The notes under the pieces: model-generated
Database searches by the model: none
Seen by the model: the letters and a program-made list of their open reading frames with translations, nothing else
What the model was told of the DNA's origin: nothing
Program-made: the position numbers and the translations under genes
Part shown: positions 33,286 through 40,583 of the stretch, one piece after another
How positions within the stretch are numbered: position 1 is the stretch's first letter
Layout of the letters: each line of letters begins with the position of its first letter
NCBI GenBank assembly: GCA_030656575.1
Contig: JAUSPO010000016.1
Coordinates: 1-40,583, forward strand
Source of the DNA: Bacillota bacterium
Lineage (GTDB): Bacteria > Bacillota > Dethiobacteria > DTU022 > UBA8154
Direction of reading: 5' to 3'
DNA: 40,583 nucleotides

Positions 33286-34086
33286 ATGGAGAGAAATTTT
33301 AAAAAGAGTTTCTGGCAGTTGTATGCCCGGGTTTATGATAATGTGATGCTCTGCTTTTTGCCTTATCATCAGCTTCTTTATACAGTTACGGAAAAGCTTA
33401 ATCCTCAGGCCGGTTGGCATGTCTTGGATGCAGGCTGCGGCACGGGAAACTTCCTTCATCATCTCCTTCATTACCGCCCGGGTGTAACGGCTGTGGGGAT
33501 CGATTATGCTGATGCCATGCTGCACCGGGCGGCTGTTAAGATCAACAATAACAAGGACGTGGGGAAAGATGTTGTCCTGCAGGAAACCAATCTTAATTAT
33601 TCTATCCCCTTTAAAGAAGAGGAATTCCAGGGGGTAATTTGTGTTAACGTCCTCTATGCAGTGGATAATCCTGTATTCTTGCTGAAAGAGCTTTCCAGGG
33701 TTTTACAACGTGGAGGGAGGCTTGTTCTTGTTACACCGCCATTTCAACCCAGGATAGGCCCGGTTTTTAGAGAACATGTTTTACTGCTGAAAGAGAGGAA
33801 GCCTTTTTTATGGCCTTTTTCCCTGGCCGGCCGGATTTTATGCCTGGCGCCGTGGCTTTTCATTTTTTTAATTTTAAATATCTTTATTAAAAAACAACAG
33901 TCCTTCCATTTTTTCAAAAGAGAAGAACTCTTATCCCTGGTAAAAAATTGTGGTTTTGAACTTGTTTCCCTGGAAAAAGTCTATGGAGGCCAGGACTGGT
34001 TTTTGGAAGCTGTAAAACCCGCTGCTAAGGTAGAAACCGTGGAATCAGTATACAGCCCGGAGGGGGGAGTCGCTTGCCTGAGGTAG
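33286..34086 (+). CDS. Class I SAM-dependent methyltransferase
   Basis: A 266-aa protein. A Rossmann methyltransferase domain spans residues 35-150: motif I is VLDAGCGTGNFL, the acidic residue after strand 2 is in GIDYADAML, and motif IV is VICVNVLYAVDNP. Residues about 175-206 are strongly hydrophobic (LAPWLFIFLILNIFI), suggesting membrane contact or a lipid substrate, which is unusual for a generic UbiE-like enzyme. The C-terminal tail contains FFKREELLSLVKNCGFELV. The start is ATG 33286, 18 bp after the SelA-like fusion gene; its 3' end overlaps the ketosynthase gene by 13 bp, so the two are translationally coupled and probably act on the same product. Confidence 0.85.
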   Translation: MERNFKKSFWQLYARVYDNVMLCFLPYHQLLYTVTEKLNPQAGWHVLDAGCGTGNFLHHLLHYRPGVTAVGIDYADAMLHRAAVKINNNKDVGKDVVLQETNLNYSIPFKEEEFQGVICVNVLYAVDNPVFLLKELSRVLQRGGRLVLVTPPFQPRIGPVFREHVLLLKERKPFLWPFSLAGRILCLAPWLFIFLILNIFIKKQQSFHFFKREELLSLVKNCGFELVSLEKVYGGQDWFLEAVKPAAKVETVESVYSPEGGVACLR

Positions 34087-35288
34087 TTATTACCGGATTG
34101 GGGCCTGTGGCATCCAATGGTGTAGGGAAAGAAAACTTTTGGAACGCCCTTAAAGAAGGTCGGTCCGGAGTTCGCCGAATCAGCCGCTTTGATCCTTCAG
34201 GATATCCTTCACAGATAGCGGGCGAAATTCCTATGGAATGGATCCAGGAAGTGAAGCCTTACCACAAAAACGGCAGGGGGTGGAGCACCCATCTTGTTCT
34301 TACTGCCGCACACCTGGCTCTGCAGGATGCTGGAGTTTCCCAAAATGAATTTTCCTCGTTACGGTCAGGTATCTGGGTGGGTATCAGTTCTTCTGATATG
34401 GGGGTTTTGGAAAGTGAATACGAGATTTTTCTAGAAAGTGGTTTCACAAAGTCAACAAATCTTTTCGCGTCCTTTCCCCATGCGGCTGCAAGTGAACTCG
34501 CTGTTGAGCTTAAATGTTCGGGAGAGGTGGTTACTGTATCAGCAGGCTGCCCCTCTGGAGTATTCAGTATTATTTACGCTGTGAAGTCTATCCTTCAGGG
34601 AAATACAACGATGGCTTTGGCTGGCGGGGGAGATGCTCCTTTAACTCCTTCAGCTTATGCTTCTTTTTGTTCTGCCGGACTTCTTTCCTCATTATTTAAC
34701 CATGACCCTCAGGCTGCAAGCAGGCCCTTTGATGCCATGAGGGATGGAGGTGTTTTGGCTGAGGGAGCCGGTATGGTTTTACTTGAGGATGCCGAACAGG
34801 CTGCTTCCCGTGGTGCAAAAGTCTATGCCAGGATTGCCGGTTGGAGTACTTCCAATGCTGCTTCACCGAAGCAATTAAAAGCTTCGATTGTTTCCTCGCT
34901 GACCGGAGCCCTGCAGGTAGAGGGCCTTACTCCTGCCATGATAGATTATATTAGCGCTCATGCTCCAGGGGACAAGTTTATAGATAAAATGGAAACTAAG
35001 GCAATTAAAGAAGTTTTTGGAAGCCATACTTATAATTTACCGGTTAGTTCTATTAAATCAATGATCGGCAATCCGTTGGCCGCAGCAGGTCCTTTGCAGG
35101 TGATTGCAACTGCACAGGTTATTCAAGACAGGTTCATTCCACCTACTATAAATTACCATTTTCCTGATCCGTCTTGTGATCTGGATTGTGTGCCAAACAA
35201 AGGGCGTGTGGCCAGGGTTAATCGGGCAATTATAAATTTACATGGCATGGGGGGGGCTAATGCTTCCCTGGTCCTAACCAGGGAGTAA
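34074..35288 (+). CDS. Beta-ketoacyl synthase family protein (FabF-like) with Cys-His-Asn triad
   Basis: A 404-aa thiolase-fold condensing enzyme of KAS II type, beginning VVITGLGPVASNGVGK. The nucleophile C159 lies in SAGCPSG, and the first histidine H296 in ISAHAPGD (usually AHGTST). The second histidine, normally in KSMIGHxxGAAG, is N333 (KSMIGNPLAAAG). The gatekeeper FGFGGTN motif reads LHGMGGANA, with Met in place of the second Phe. Cys-His-Asn is the FabH triad, so condensation using an acyl-CoA starter, or a decarboxylase role, is possible. No ACP, malonyl transferase or other fatty-acid gene is nearby, which argues against bulk fatty acid synthesis. The start is TTG 34074 behind GGAGGGGGGAG (34059-34069). 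Confidence 0.88.
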   Translation: MPEVVITGLGPVASNGVGKENFWNALKEGRSGVRRISRFDPSGYPSQIAGEIPMEWIQEVKPYHKNGRGWSTHLVLTAAHLALQDAGVSQNEFSSLRSGIWVGISSSDMGVLESEYEIFLESGFTKSTNLFASFPHAAASELAVELKCSGEVVTVSAGCPSGVFSIIYAVKSILQGNTTMALAGGGDAPLTPSAYASFCSAGLLSSLFNHDPQAASRPFDAMRDGGVLAEGAGMVLLEDAEQAASRGAKVYARIAGWSTSNAASPKQLKASIVSSLTGALQVEGLTPAMIDYISAHAPGDKFIDKMETKAIKEVFGSHTYNLPVSSIKSMIGNPLAAAGPLQVIATAQVIQDRFIPPTINYHFPDPSCDLDCVPNKGRVARVNRAIINLHGMGGANASLVLTRE

Positions 35289-35291
35289 AGG

Positions 35292-37781
35292 GTGAGCAGC
35301 GAAATGAACCTTTCATTTTTAATTATATGGCTTTTGGGCTTAACTGCCGTGGTAAACGTGGTTATAGGGGTTGTTGTTTTTCGAAAGGCTCCTCATACAC
35401 TTCTTAACCGCCTCTTTCTAGGCTCAAGCCTGAATGTTTCGGCTTGGACACTGACGGTAATGGTTATTTTTATTAAGGTTGATTATGATAGTTTGCTTTT
35501 CTGGATCAGGGCTTCCCATGCCGTTTCGGCGATAATTCCCTGGTTCGTTTATGCCCTTGTCGATGTTTTCAATGATGAAAAAGCTTATCCTAATAAAAAA
35601 GTTATCATTATGTTTATATTTAGTCTGATCTTGGCTGTATTGAGCTTTACACCTGCAATAATTCCCGGGATAGCGGAACCTCTGGTTAATAAGGAAACGC
35701 TTTACGGCCCATTATTCCCAGCGTATGCCATATATTTTGGTGGGGCAATGATTTACACAATCTACATACTTTTCCGGCAGTTGCGTGTTTCACGGGGCCT
35801 TTCCCGTTATCAAATTCGTTATTTTATCGGTGGCATTCTTGTTTCTTATCTTTTAGGAAATCTTTCTAATCTTTTCCTCCCTTTGTTGGGGATAACGGCC
35901 ATTGACCTTCGTCCATTCGGACCTGTCTTTACCTTAATTATGCTAATATCTATTTCGTACGCCATTGTGAAGTACAGGCTTATGGATATACGTTTGGCTA
36001 TACGTAAGGTCTTGGCCTATATCATAACCATCGTTATCCTTGCAGGAATCTATGTTTTAATATTGCTGGGCATGGAAAAATATTTTAGAATTTATCTTGA
36101 AGCCAACATTCTTCCATTTATATTGTTCCAGATCATTCTTATAGCACTAGCTTTTCAGCCGGTAAAAGATAAAATCCAGTCTGTTGTTGACCGCTATCTG
36201 TACCGGGGAGCTTATCATTATTATGATACTCTCATCGAAGCCAATAAAGCTATGCTGTCAATTTTGCACATGGACAAGCTGCTAAATTTTCTTGTGGAAA
36301 AGGTAGTTGATACAATCTATATCGAAGGAGCAGTTATTTTTCAAAAAGATAAGTATGGCTTCTTTACTGTTGCCGCAGAAAAATTACAGTTTATTTCTTC
36401 TCAGGTTACTTCCAGGTTGCTGGAACCTGGGAACGCACTTTTGGATTATCTGGAAAAAAATGCAGAGGTACTGCTGCAGACAGATTTAAAACATATGGCT
36501 GTTGCCGCCCAGCGGACGTTATTAGTGGGAGAAATGCGTAAACTGAAGGCGGAAGCAGCTGTGCCTATCCTTATGGAAGGAAAGCTGGAGGCCATTTTGT
36601 TTCTGGGATTCAAGATATCCGGCGAGCCGTATTCCAGAGAAGATGTCAATTTACTTTCAGCCCTTAGTTACCAGGTGGCTGTATCATTAAAAAATGCCCG
36701 CTTGTATAAAGAGGTTTTGGAGATCAAGCAGTACCTGGAGAATGTCCTGGAAAACATGGACAACGGGCTGATCGCCGTAGATGCTGAGGGAAAAATTACC
36801 ACCTTTAACAGTACTGCAGAGAAGCTTACAGGCATACTTTCCGGTGATGCGATGGGCAAAAAAGCAGATGAAGTATTGGATGCAAACTTGTATCCTTTCA
36901 TCATGCAGGCACTTCGAAATGGGCAGCAAAGTAGCGAAGTGGAGGTGGAAGTGAATTCAAAAACGAATACAATTTATCTGTGCTGCAGCACTGCGCTGGT
37001 TGAATCCCTGGAGACGGGTGAGCGGGGGGCAATCATGGTTTTAAGCGATATAACCCGTATCAAAGAACTGGAGAGAGAAAAGAGCCAGGTACAAAGGTTA
37101 GTTTCCCTGGGCGAACTGGCCGCAGGGATGGCTCACGAGATAAAAAACCCTCTTGTTTCTATCAAGACATTTGCAGAACTTCTCCCGGATAAATATGACG
37201 ACTATGAGTTCCGGTATACCTTTTCCAAAATTGTTAAAGGAGAAATTGAGAGAATTAACAAGTTGATTACGGAACTACTTAACCTTTCCAGGGCTCATGT
37301 GCCCTGTTTTGAAGAAGTGGATACGGGAGTGATTATGGATGAAATACTTCTCCTGCTCTACCCACAGCTTGGCTCCCAAAAGATACGGTTAATGAAGACC
37401 TTTGAAAAGAATATGCCGGCTGTAAGGGCAGACCGGGACCAGATCAAGCAGGCCCTTTTAAATATCTGCTTAAATGGTATTCAGGCCATGCCCGGGGGAG
37501 GGGAACTCAGGGTTGAGATTGCATCCCTGCACTCACCTCAAAAGAATAGTCATGATTCAGCTCGACGGATGGTTAAAATCGGCATTCAAGATACGGGGAT
37601 GGGGATTAGCCCAAAACAGAAAGAGAAGATATTTGACCCATTTTTTACCACGAAGGCTGAAGGTGTGGGAATCGGCCTGAGCATAAGTCATCGAATTATA
37701 GCAGACCATGGTGGGACCGTGCAGTTTCGCAGTGACGAAAATGGGACAGTTTTTGAAATTGCCCTCCCGGCAGTAAGCTAA
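35292..37781 (+). CDS. Membrane sensor histidine kinase (7TM-GAF-PAS-HisKA-HATPase)
   Basis: An 829-aa protein. The N-terminal 290 residues have about nine membrane helices; the first seven resemble the histidine-kinase 7TM sensor domain. A GAF-like domain follows (about 315-470), then PAS (about 485-590). HisKA has H615 in GMAHEIKNPL. The ATPase domain has N724/N728 (NICLNGIQAM), G1 box DTGMGIS (767-773) and G2 box GVGIGLSIS (791-799), all intact, so it should be active. The start is GTG 35292 or ATG 35304; AAAGGGTGAG (35287-35296) could serve the latter. It begins three bases after the ketosynthase gene. The natural reading is that it senses a membrane-soluble ligand, possibly made by the two enzymes upstream; that link is inferred. 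Confidence 0.93.
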   Translation: MSSEMNLSFLIIWLLGLTAVVNVVIGVVVFRKAPHTLLNRLFLGSSLNVSAWTLTVMVIFIKVDYDSLLFWIRASHAVSAIIPWFVYALVDVFNDEKAYPNKKVIIMFIFSLILAVLSFTPAIIPGIAEPLVNKETLYGPLFPAYAIYFGGAMIYTIYILFRQLRVSRGLSRYQIRYFIGGILVSYLLGNLSNLFLPLLGITAIDLRPFGPVFTLIMLISISYAIVKYRLMDIRLAIRKVLAYIITIVILAGIYVLILLGMEKYFRIYLEANILPFILFQIILIALAFQPVKDKIQSVVDRYLYRGAYHYYDTLIEANKAMLSILHMDKLLNFLVEKVVDTIYIEGAVIFQKDKYGFFTVAAEKLQFISSQVTSRLLEPGNALLDYLEKNAEVLLQTDLKHMAVAAQRTLLVGEMRKLKAEAAVPILMEGKLEAILFLGFKISGEPYSREDVNLLSALSYQVAVSLKNARLYKEVLEIKQYLENVLENMDNGLIAVDAEGKITTFNSTAEKLTGILSGDAMGKKADEVLDANLYPFIMQALRNGQQSSEVEVEVNSKTNTIYLCCSTALVESLETGERGAIMVLSDITRIKELEREKSQVQRLVSLGELAAGMAHEIKNPLVSIKTFAELLPDKYDDYEFRYTFSKIVKGEIERINKLITELLNLSRAHVPCFEEVDTGVIMDEILLLLYPQLGSQKIRLMKTFEKNMPAVRADRDQIKQALLNICLNGIQAMPGGGELRVEIASLHSPQKNSHDSARRMVKIGIQDTGMGISPKQKEKIFDPFFTTKAEGVGIGLSISHRIIADHGGTVQFRSDENGTVFEIALPAVS

Positions 37782-37834
37782 AGCTGCCGCTTTACCGGTG
37801 ACGGGGGAATTTCAGTTAAGGGAGGAAGTGCAGG

Positions 37835-39826
37835 TTGAAGCTCGTTATTCTTGTAAGCAATGAAGAGAGTACTCTCAGGGCAATTAAAGATTATATACCG
37901 GATGAATATACCCTCATGGAGTGTAATATGGGCTCTAAAGGGTTACAGATGCTGAAAAACATCGTTTCAGCCGTGGTCCTGGTGGATACGACGGTCCATG
38001 GCGCCCTCTCCTGGATAAAGGATGCATCTGCAAAGAGGCCTGACTTAACCTATCTCTGTATTTCCAACGAAAAAGAAAAAGACTTGGACAATTCTCTCTA
38101 CAAATACTTTTACGATTTTATCTATCTGCCGTTTCTCTCCAAACAGGTGAGCGTTACCCTGGAAAGGGCCTGGGAAAGGGTGCAGCTTCGTTTTGAAGTG
38201 CAGGACCTCAAAAAAATGGGGTCCGGCTTGGAGAAGACAAGGCAGGCCAACTTTGAACATCCATCGAAACTGCCGCGAAAAGAGCGGATCCTCTGTGACT
38301 TTTCCCGGGCGTTGAGCAGCAACTTTAATGCAAAACGTCTTATGGAGCTGTTCATGAATTCGGTAACGGAGCTAGTCCCTGTTGGAAAGCTGTCCATACT
38401 TCTGTATGACGAAACCCTTGAAGAGTACAAGGTTGCGGCACAAAACGGTTTGGACCCGTGTTTTTACGCAGGCCTGCTCTTTCGTTCTTCCTCGGGATTG
38501 ATGTCCTGGCTCCTTGAAGAGGGGCGTATCCTTCGTACGGATGAACCGGCCTGCAGCCCGGCTTTTAAAAACGAAGCTCTTCAGGAGCTGAAACTGCTTC
38601 ATGCGGTCGTCTGTATACCGCTTTTGGCCCACGGTCAGCTGGTCGGGGCTCTCAATCTCGGACCGAAGGTGACCGGTTCTCCTTTTCACGACGAGGAGCT
38701 GGAAATCCTTTATATTCTCTGTGGAAATGTTGCCATGGCCCTGCGCGATATTGGGCTCCATCATCAGATCCTAAATCAGAAAATATATATTGAAAATATC
38801 CTTCAGCGTATGAACAGCGGGGCCGCAGCAATAAACAGGGAAGAACGTATTATTACATTTAACAGCCGGGCGGGGGAGCTTTTGTCATTGTCCCCGCAGG
38901 AAGTTATGGGTGAAGACCTGCGGAAACTTCCCAGCCCTCTGGGGGATTTACTCTATGAAACAATGACTACGGGGAAAGCTTATTTAAAAGAAGAAGTGAA
39001 TCTTGCTGAGGCCCGCATTCCCCTTGAGGTTAACACATACCAGTTATCGAATGTGGACGGAGAAGTCCTGGGAAGTGTCATGATTTTTGACGATATATCG
39101 GCCAGGAAGCAGCTCGAGGCGGAACGCCGGCAGGCCGACCAGCTTGATGTCCTCAACAAATTTGTTGGCCAGCTTGCCCATGAGATTAAAAATCCCATGG
39201 TTGCCATTCAGACCTTTTCTGAGCTTTTAACTGAGAAGTATGAAGACAGCTCTTTCCGTGAATTTTTTACCTATACAGTGCGGCAGGAAGTTAAAAGGTT
39301 AAACGAGCTTGTTGAACAGCTTATTGCTTTCTCCACTTCACTTTCTTATAAGTACATCCCTGTTGATGTTCATGAAATCCTGGATATGGGGCTCTTACTT
39401 CTGCAGGAACAGGGGATGGGGCAGGAGACTACAGTTGAAACATCCTATAACGGTGGCAGTTTAAACCTCAGGGCGGATAAGACAATTATGGCGAGGGCTT
39501 TTTCATATCTTTTGCGTAATTCTTTCAAGTCAGTGGAGAAAGGGGGAATGATCCATATTGATACATCCTATATAGATAACATGTTTCCTTCAGGTGGGGG
39601 TGTCAGTATTCGTTTCTGGGATATAGAAACGAAAGTGGGGAAGGAAGATGTGGAAAAAATGTTTGATCCCCTCTCTTCGGGAAACAATGGTTATATTTCC
39701 CTGGCCCTGCCTGTAAGCAGGAAAATCATTGAGGATCACGGTGGATTCATCAAGGCGTCTGTTACAAAGGATAAATCTCTTGAATTTGAGGTTTCCTTGC
39801 CGATATTTTTAGGTGAAGGGGGATGA
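37835..39826 (+). CDS. Soluble histidine kinase paralogue with degenerate receiver and ATP-binding domains
   Basis: A 663-aa protein without membrane helices. Residues 1-115 resemble a receiver but lack the acidic pair (SNEE instead of DD) and the conserved Lys; D51 remains (VVLVDTT). A GAF domain (about 155-310) and PAS domain (about 318-425) follow. HisKA has H449 in QLAHEIKNPM. In the ATPase domain N562 remains (LLRNSFKSV), but the G1 box reads WDIETKVG (D596, no glycines of D-x-G-x-G) and the G2 glycines are missing (SSGNNGYISLALPV). Its HisKA region is closely similar to that of the upstream kinase, so it looks like a duplicate that has lost kinase chemistry and may serve as a dimer partner or phosphotransfer relay. 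The start is TTG 37835 behind GGGAGGAAG (37820-37828). Confidence 0.88.
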   Translation: MKLVILVSNEESTLRAIKDYIPDEYTLMECNMGSKGLQMLKNIVSAVVLVDTTVHGALSWIKDASAKRPDLTYLCISNEKEKDLDNSLYKYFYDFIYLPFLSKQVSVTLERAWERVQLRFEVQDLKKMGSGLEKTRQANFEHPSKLPRKERILCDFSRALSSNFNAKRLMELFMNSVTELVPVGKLSILLYDETLEEYKVAAQNGLDPCFYAGLLFRSSSGLMSWLLEEGRILRTDEPACSPAFKNEALQELKLLHAVVCIPLLAHGQLVGALNLGPKVTGSPFHDEELEILYILCGNVAMALRDIGLHHQILNQKIYIENILQRMNSGAAAINREERIITFNSRAGELLSLSPQEVMGEDLRKLPSPLGDLLYETMTTGKAYLKEEVNLAEARIPLEVNTYQLSNVDGEVLGSVMIFDDISARKQLEAERRQADQLDVLNKFVGQLAHEIKNPMVAIQTFSELLTEKYEDSSFREFFTYTVRQEVKRLNELVEQLIAFSTSLSYKYIPVDVHEILDMGLLLLQEQGMGQETTVETSYNGGSLNLRADKTIMARAFSYLLRNSFKSVEKGGMIHIDTSYIDNMFPSGGGVSIRFWDIETKVGKEDVEKMFDPLSSGNNGYISLALPVSRKIIEDHGGFIKASVTKDKSLEFEVSLPIFLGEGG

Positions 39827-39830
39827 GGTT

Positions 39831-40583
39831 TTGACACATGTTCCGAAGATACTTGTGGTCGATGACGAACTGGGCCCCAGAGAGGCACTGAGGATGATTT
39901 TGCGGGACGATTATGACGTTGTTACTGCCGATAACGGTTACCAGGCCATGGATTATCTCGGCGATTCTGATTATGATCTTGTCATACTGGATATCCGCAT
40001 GCCCGATATCAATGGCATTGAACTTCTCGCAGAGGTAAAAAAGAAATCTCCTGAAACAGAGGTGGTCATGATCACTGCCTATGCTTCCGTGGATACAGCC
40101 ACCAATGCCCTGCGTAACGGTGCTTTTGATTATCTGATCAAGCCTTTTGATATCAGCGCCGTGAGGGAAGTTGTAGAAAAAGGACTCTCCAAGCGAACTT
40201 CATCTACAGCAATCAAAAACAGGCTCAGTGAACTTCAGGTAGTGAACGATTCGCTGAAGGATAAAATAGAGCTTGCTTACAACAATATACAGAAGCATTA
40301 CCTGGAGACTGTGCGCTCACTGACAGCGGCCATTGATGCCAAGGATTCCTATACAAAGGGTCACCAGGAAAGGGTAGCGGTGTTTACGATGATCCTGGGG
40401 AAGGAAATGGGGCTTTCCAGCATGGAGATGGATCTGCTTAAGCAGGCGGCCATACTGCATGATATTGGTAAAATCGGAGTTCCCGAGCATATCTTGAGAA
40501 AACCCGCCTCCCTTACTAATGAGGAATTTGAAGCGATCAAACAGCACCCTGTTATCGGTGCGCAAATTATCTCCCCCGTTGAA
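39831..40583 (+). CDS. Response regulator with HD-GYP domain, truncated by window edge
   Basis: At least 251 aa, continuing past the window. A canonical receiver domain spans residues 1-120: DD in ILVVDDELGPRE, phospho-acceptor Asp in LVILDIRMPD, the ITAYAS segment and Lys in YLIKPFD. A coiled-coil linker (about 130-155) follows. The HD-GYP domain has GHQERVAVF, ILHDIGKIGVPEHIL and QHPVIGA, so the metal-binding residues seen so far are intact. Proteins of this type hydrolyse c-di-GMP when phosphorylated (RpfG type). TTG 39831 follows GGGGGATGAGG (39818-39828), four bases after the kinase paralogue stops. It is the likely output of the two kinases. Confidence 0.93.
   Translation, partial: MTHVPKILVVDDELGPREALRMILRDDYDVVTADNGYQAMDYLGDSDYDLVILDIRMPDINGIELLAEVKKKSPETEVVMITAYASVDTATNALRNGAFDYLIKPFDISAVREVVEKGLSKRTSSTAIKNRLSELQVVNDSLKDKIELAYNNIQKHYLETVRSLTAAIDAKDSYTKGHQERVAVFTMILGKEMGLSSMEMDLLKQAAILHDIGKIGVPEHILRKPASLTNEEFEAIKQHPVIGAQIISPVE

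Overview
The window looks like a chromosomal segment of an endospore-forming, low-to-mid GC Firmicute of the class Clostridia. The signs are a SpoIID/LytB-domain protein, a BofC-like protein, a SCIFF ranthipeptide with its radical-SAM maturase, a TIGR04086-type membrane protein, the clostridial order alaS - ireB - ruvX - DUF1292 - mltG, and strong Shine-Dalgarno sites before many TTG and GTG starts. The genus cannot be fixed from the sequence alone. Nearly every gene is on the + strand; the one clear exception is a small GDT1-family gene at 11934-12212.

Layout. (1) 1-4965: the end of a probable moaA, a MOSC-domain protein, yebC, a bofC-like gene, ruvC, ruvA, ruvB, queH and a DUF2905 membrane protein. 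(2) 4983-11906: a SpoIID-like protein, queA, a roughly 2.3-kb accessory island, then tgt, yajC and a TIGR04086 membrane protein. queH, queA and tgt all belong to queuosine tRNA modification. The island (about 7566-9894) carries a DUF4160/DUF2442/XRE cassette behind a promoter with a palindromic operator, followed by a decayed gene. A second copy of the queA 3' end lies at the far side of the island, so the island looks like an integration at the end of queA. (3) 11934-17312: the GDT1-like gene, scfA-scfB, rarA, a YigZ/IMPACT protein and mnmA, with several REP-like palindromes. (4) 17708-28514: a zinc-ribbon protein, an AI-2E-type permease, alaS behind a consensus sigma-A promoter, ireB, a ferredoxin-fused aldo/keto reductase, ruvX, DUF1292, mltG, a class B PBP, and the ATPase and permease of a Zn/Mn-type ABC importer. 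The ATPase apparently starts at CTG.

(5) 28852-40583 (runs off the window) is the most unusual part. It is a tightly packed seven-gene signalling cluster: an unrecognised 623-aa protein; an 846-aa fusion of a degenerate selenocysteine-synthase (SelA)-like PLP domain to PAS, GGDEF and HD-GYP domains; a SAM methyltransferase; a ketosynthase with an apparent Cys-His-Asn triad; a multi-TM sensor histidine kinase; a paralogous soluble histidine kinase with a degraded ATP-binding domain; and a response regulator with an intact HD-GYP domain. The ketosynthase and methyltransferase beside a membrane kinase and an HD-GYP regulator suggest, by analogy with DSF/Rpf signalling, a small lipid-like signal coupled to c-di-GMP turnover. 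That reading is inference. The SelA-like/GGDEF fusion itself is seen directly in the sequence.

Dispersed palindromes occur in the intergenic spaces at 3020-3110, 6414-6473, 16021-16111, 17359-17606, 23822-23895 and 24968-25144. No rRNA, tRNA, CRISPR array, complete insertion sequence or recognisable riboswitch was found.
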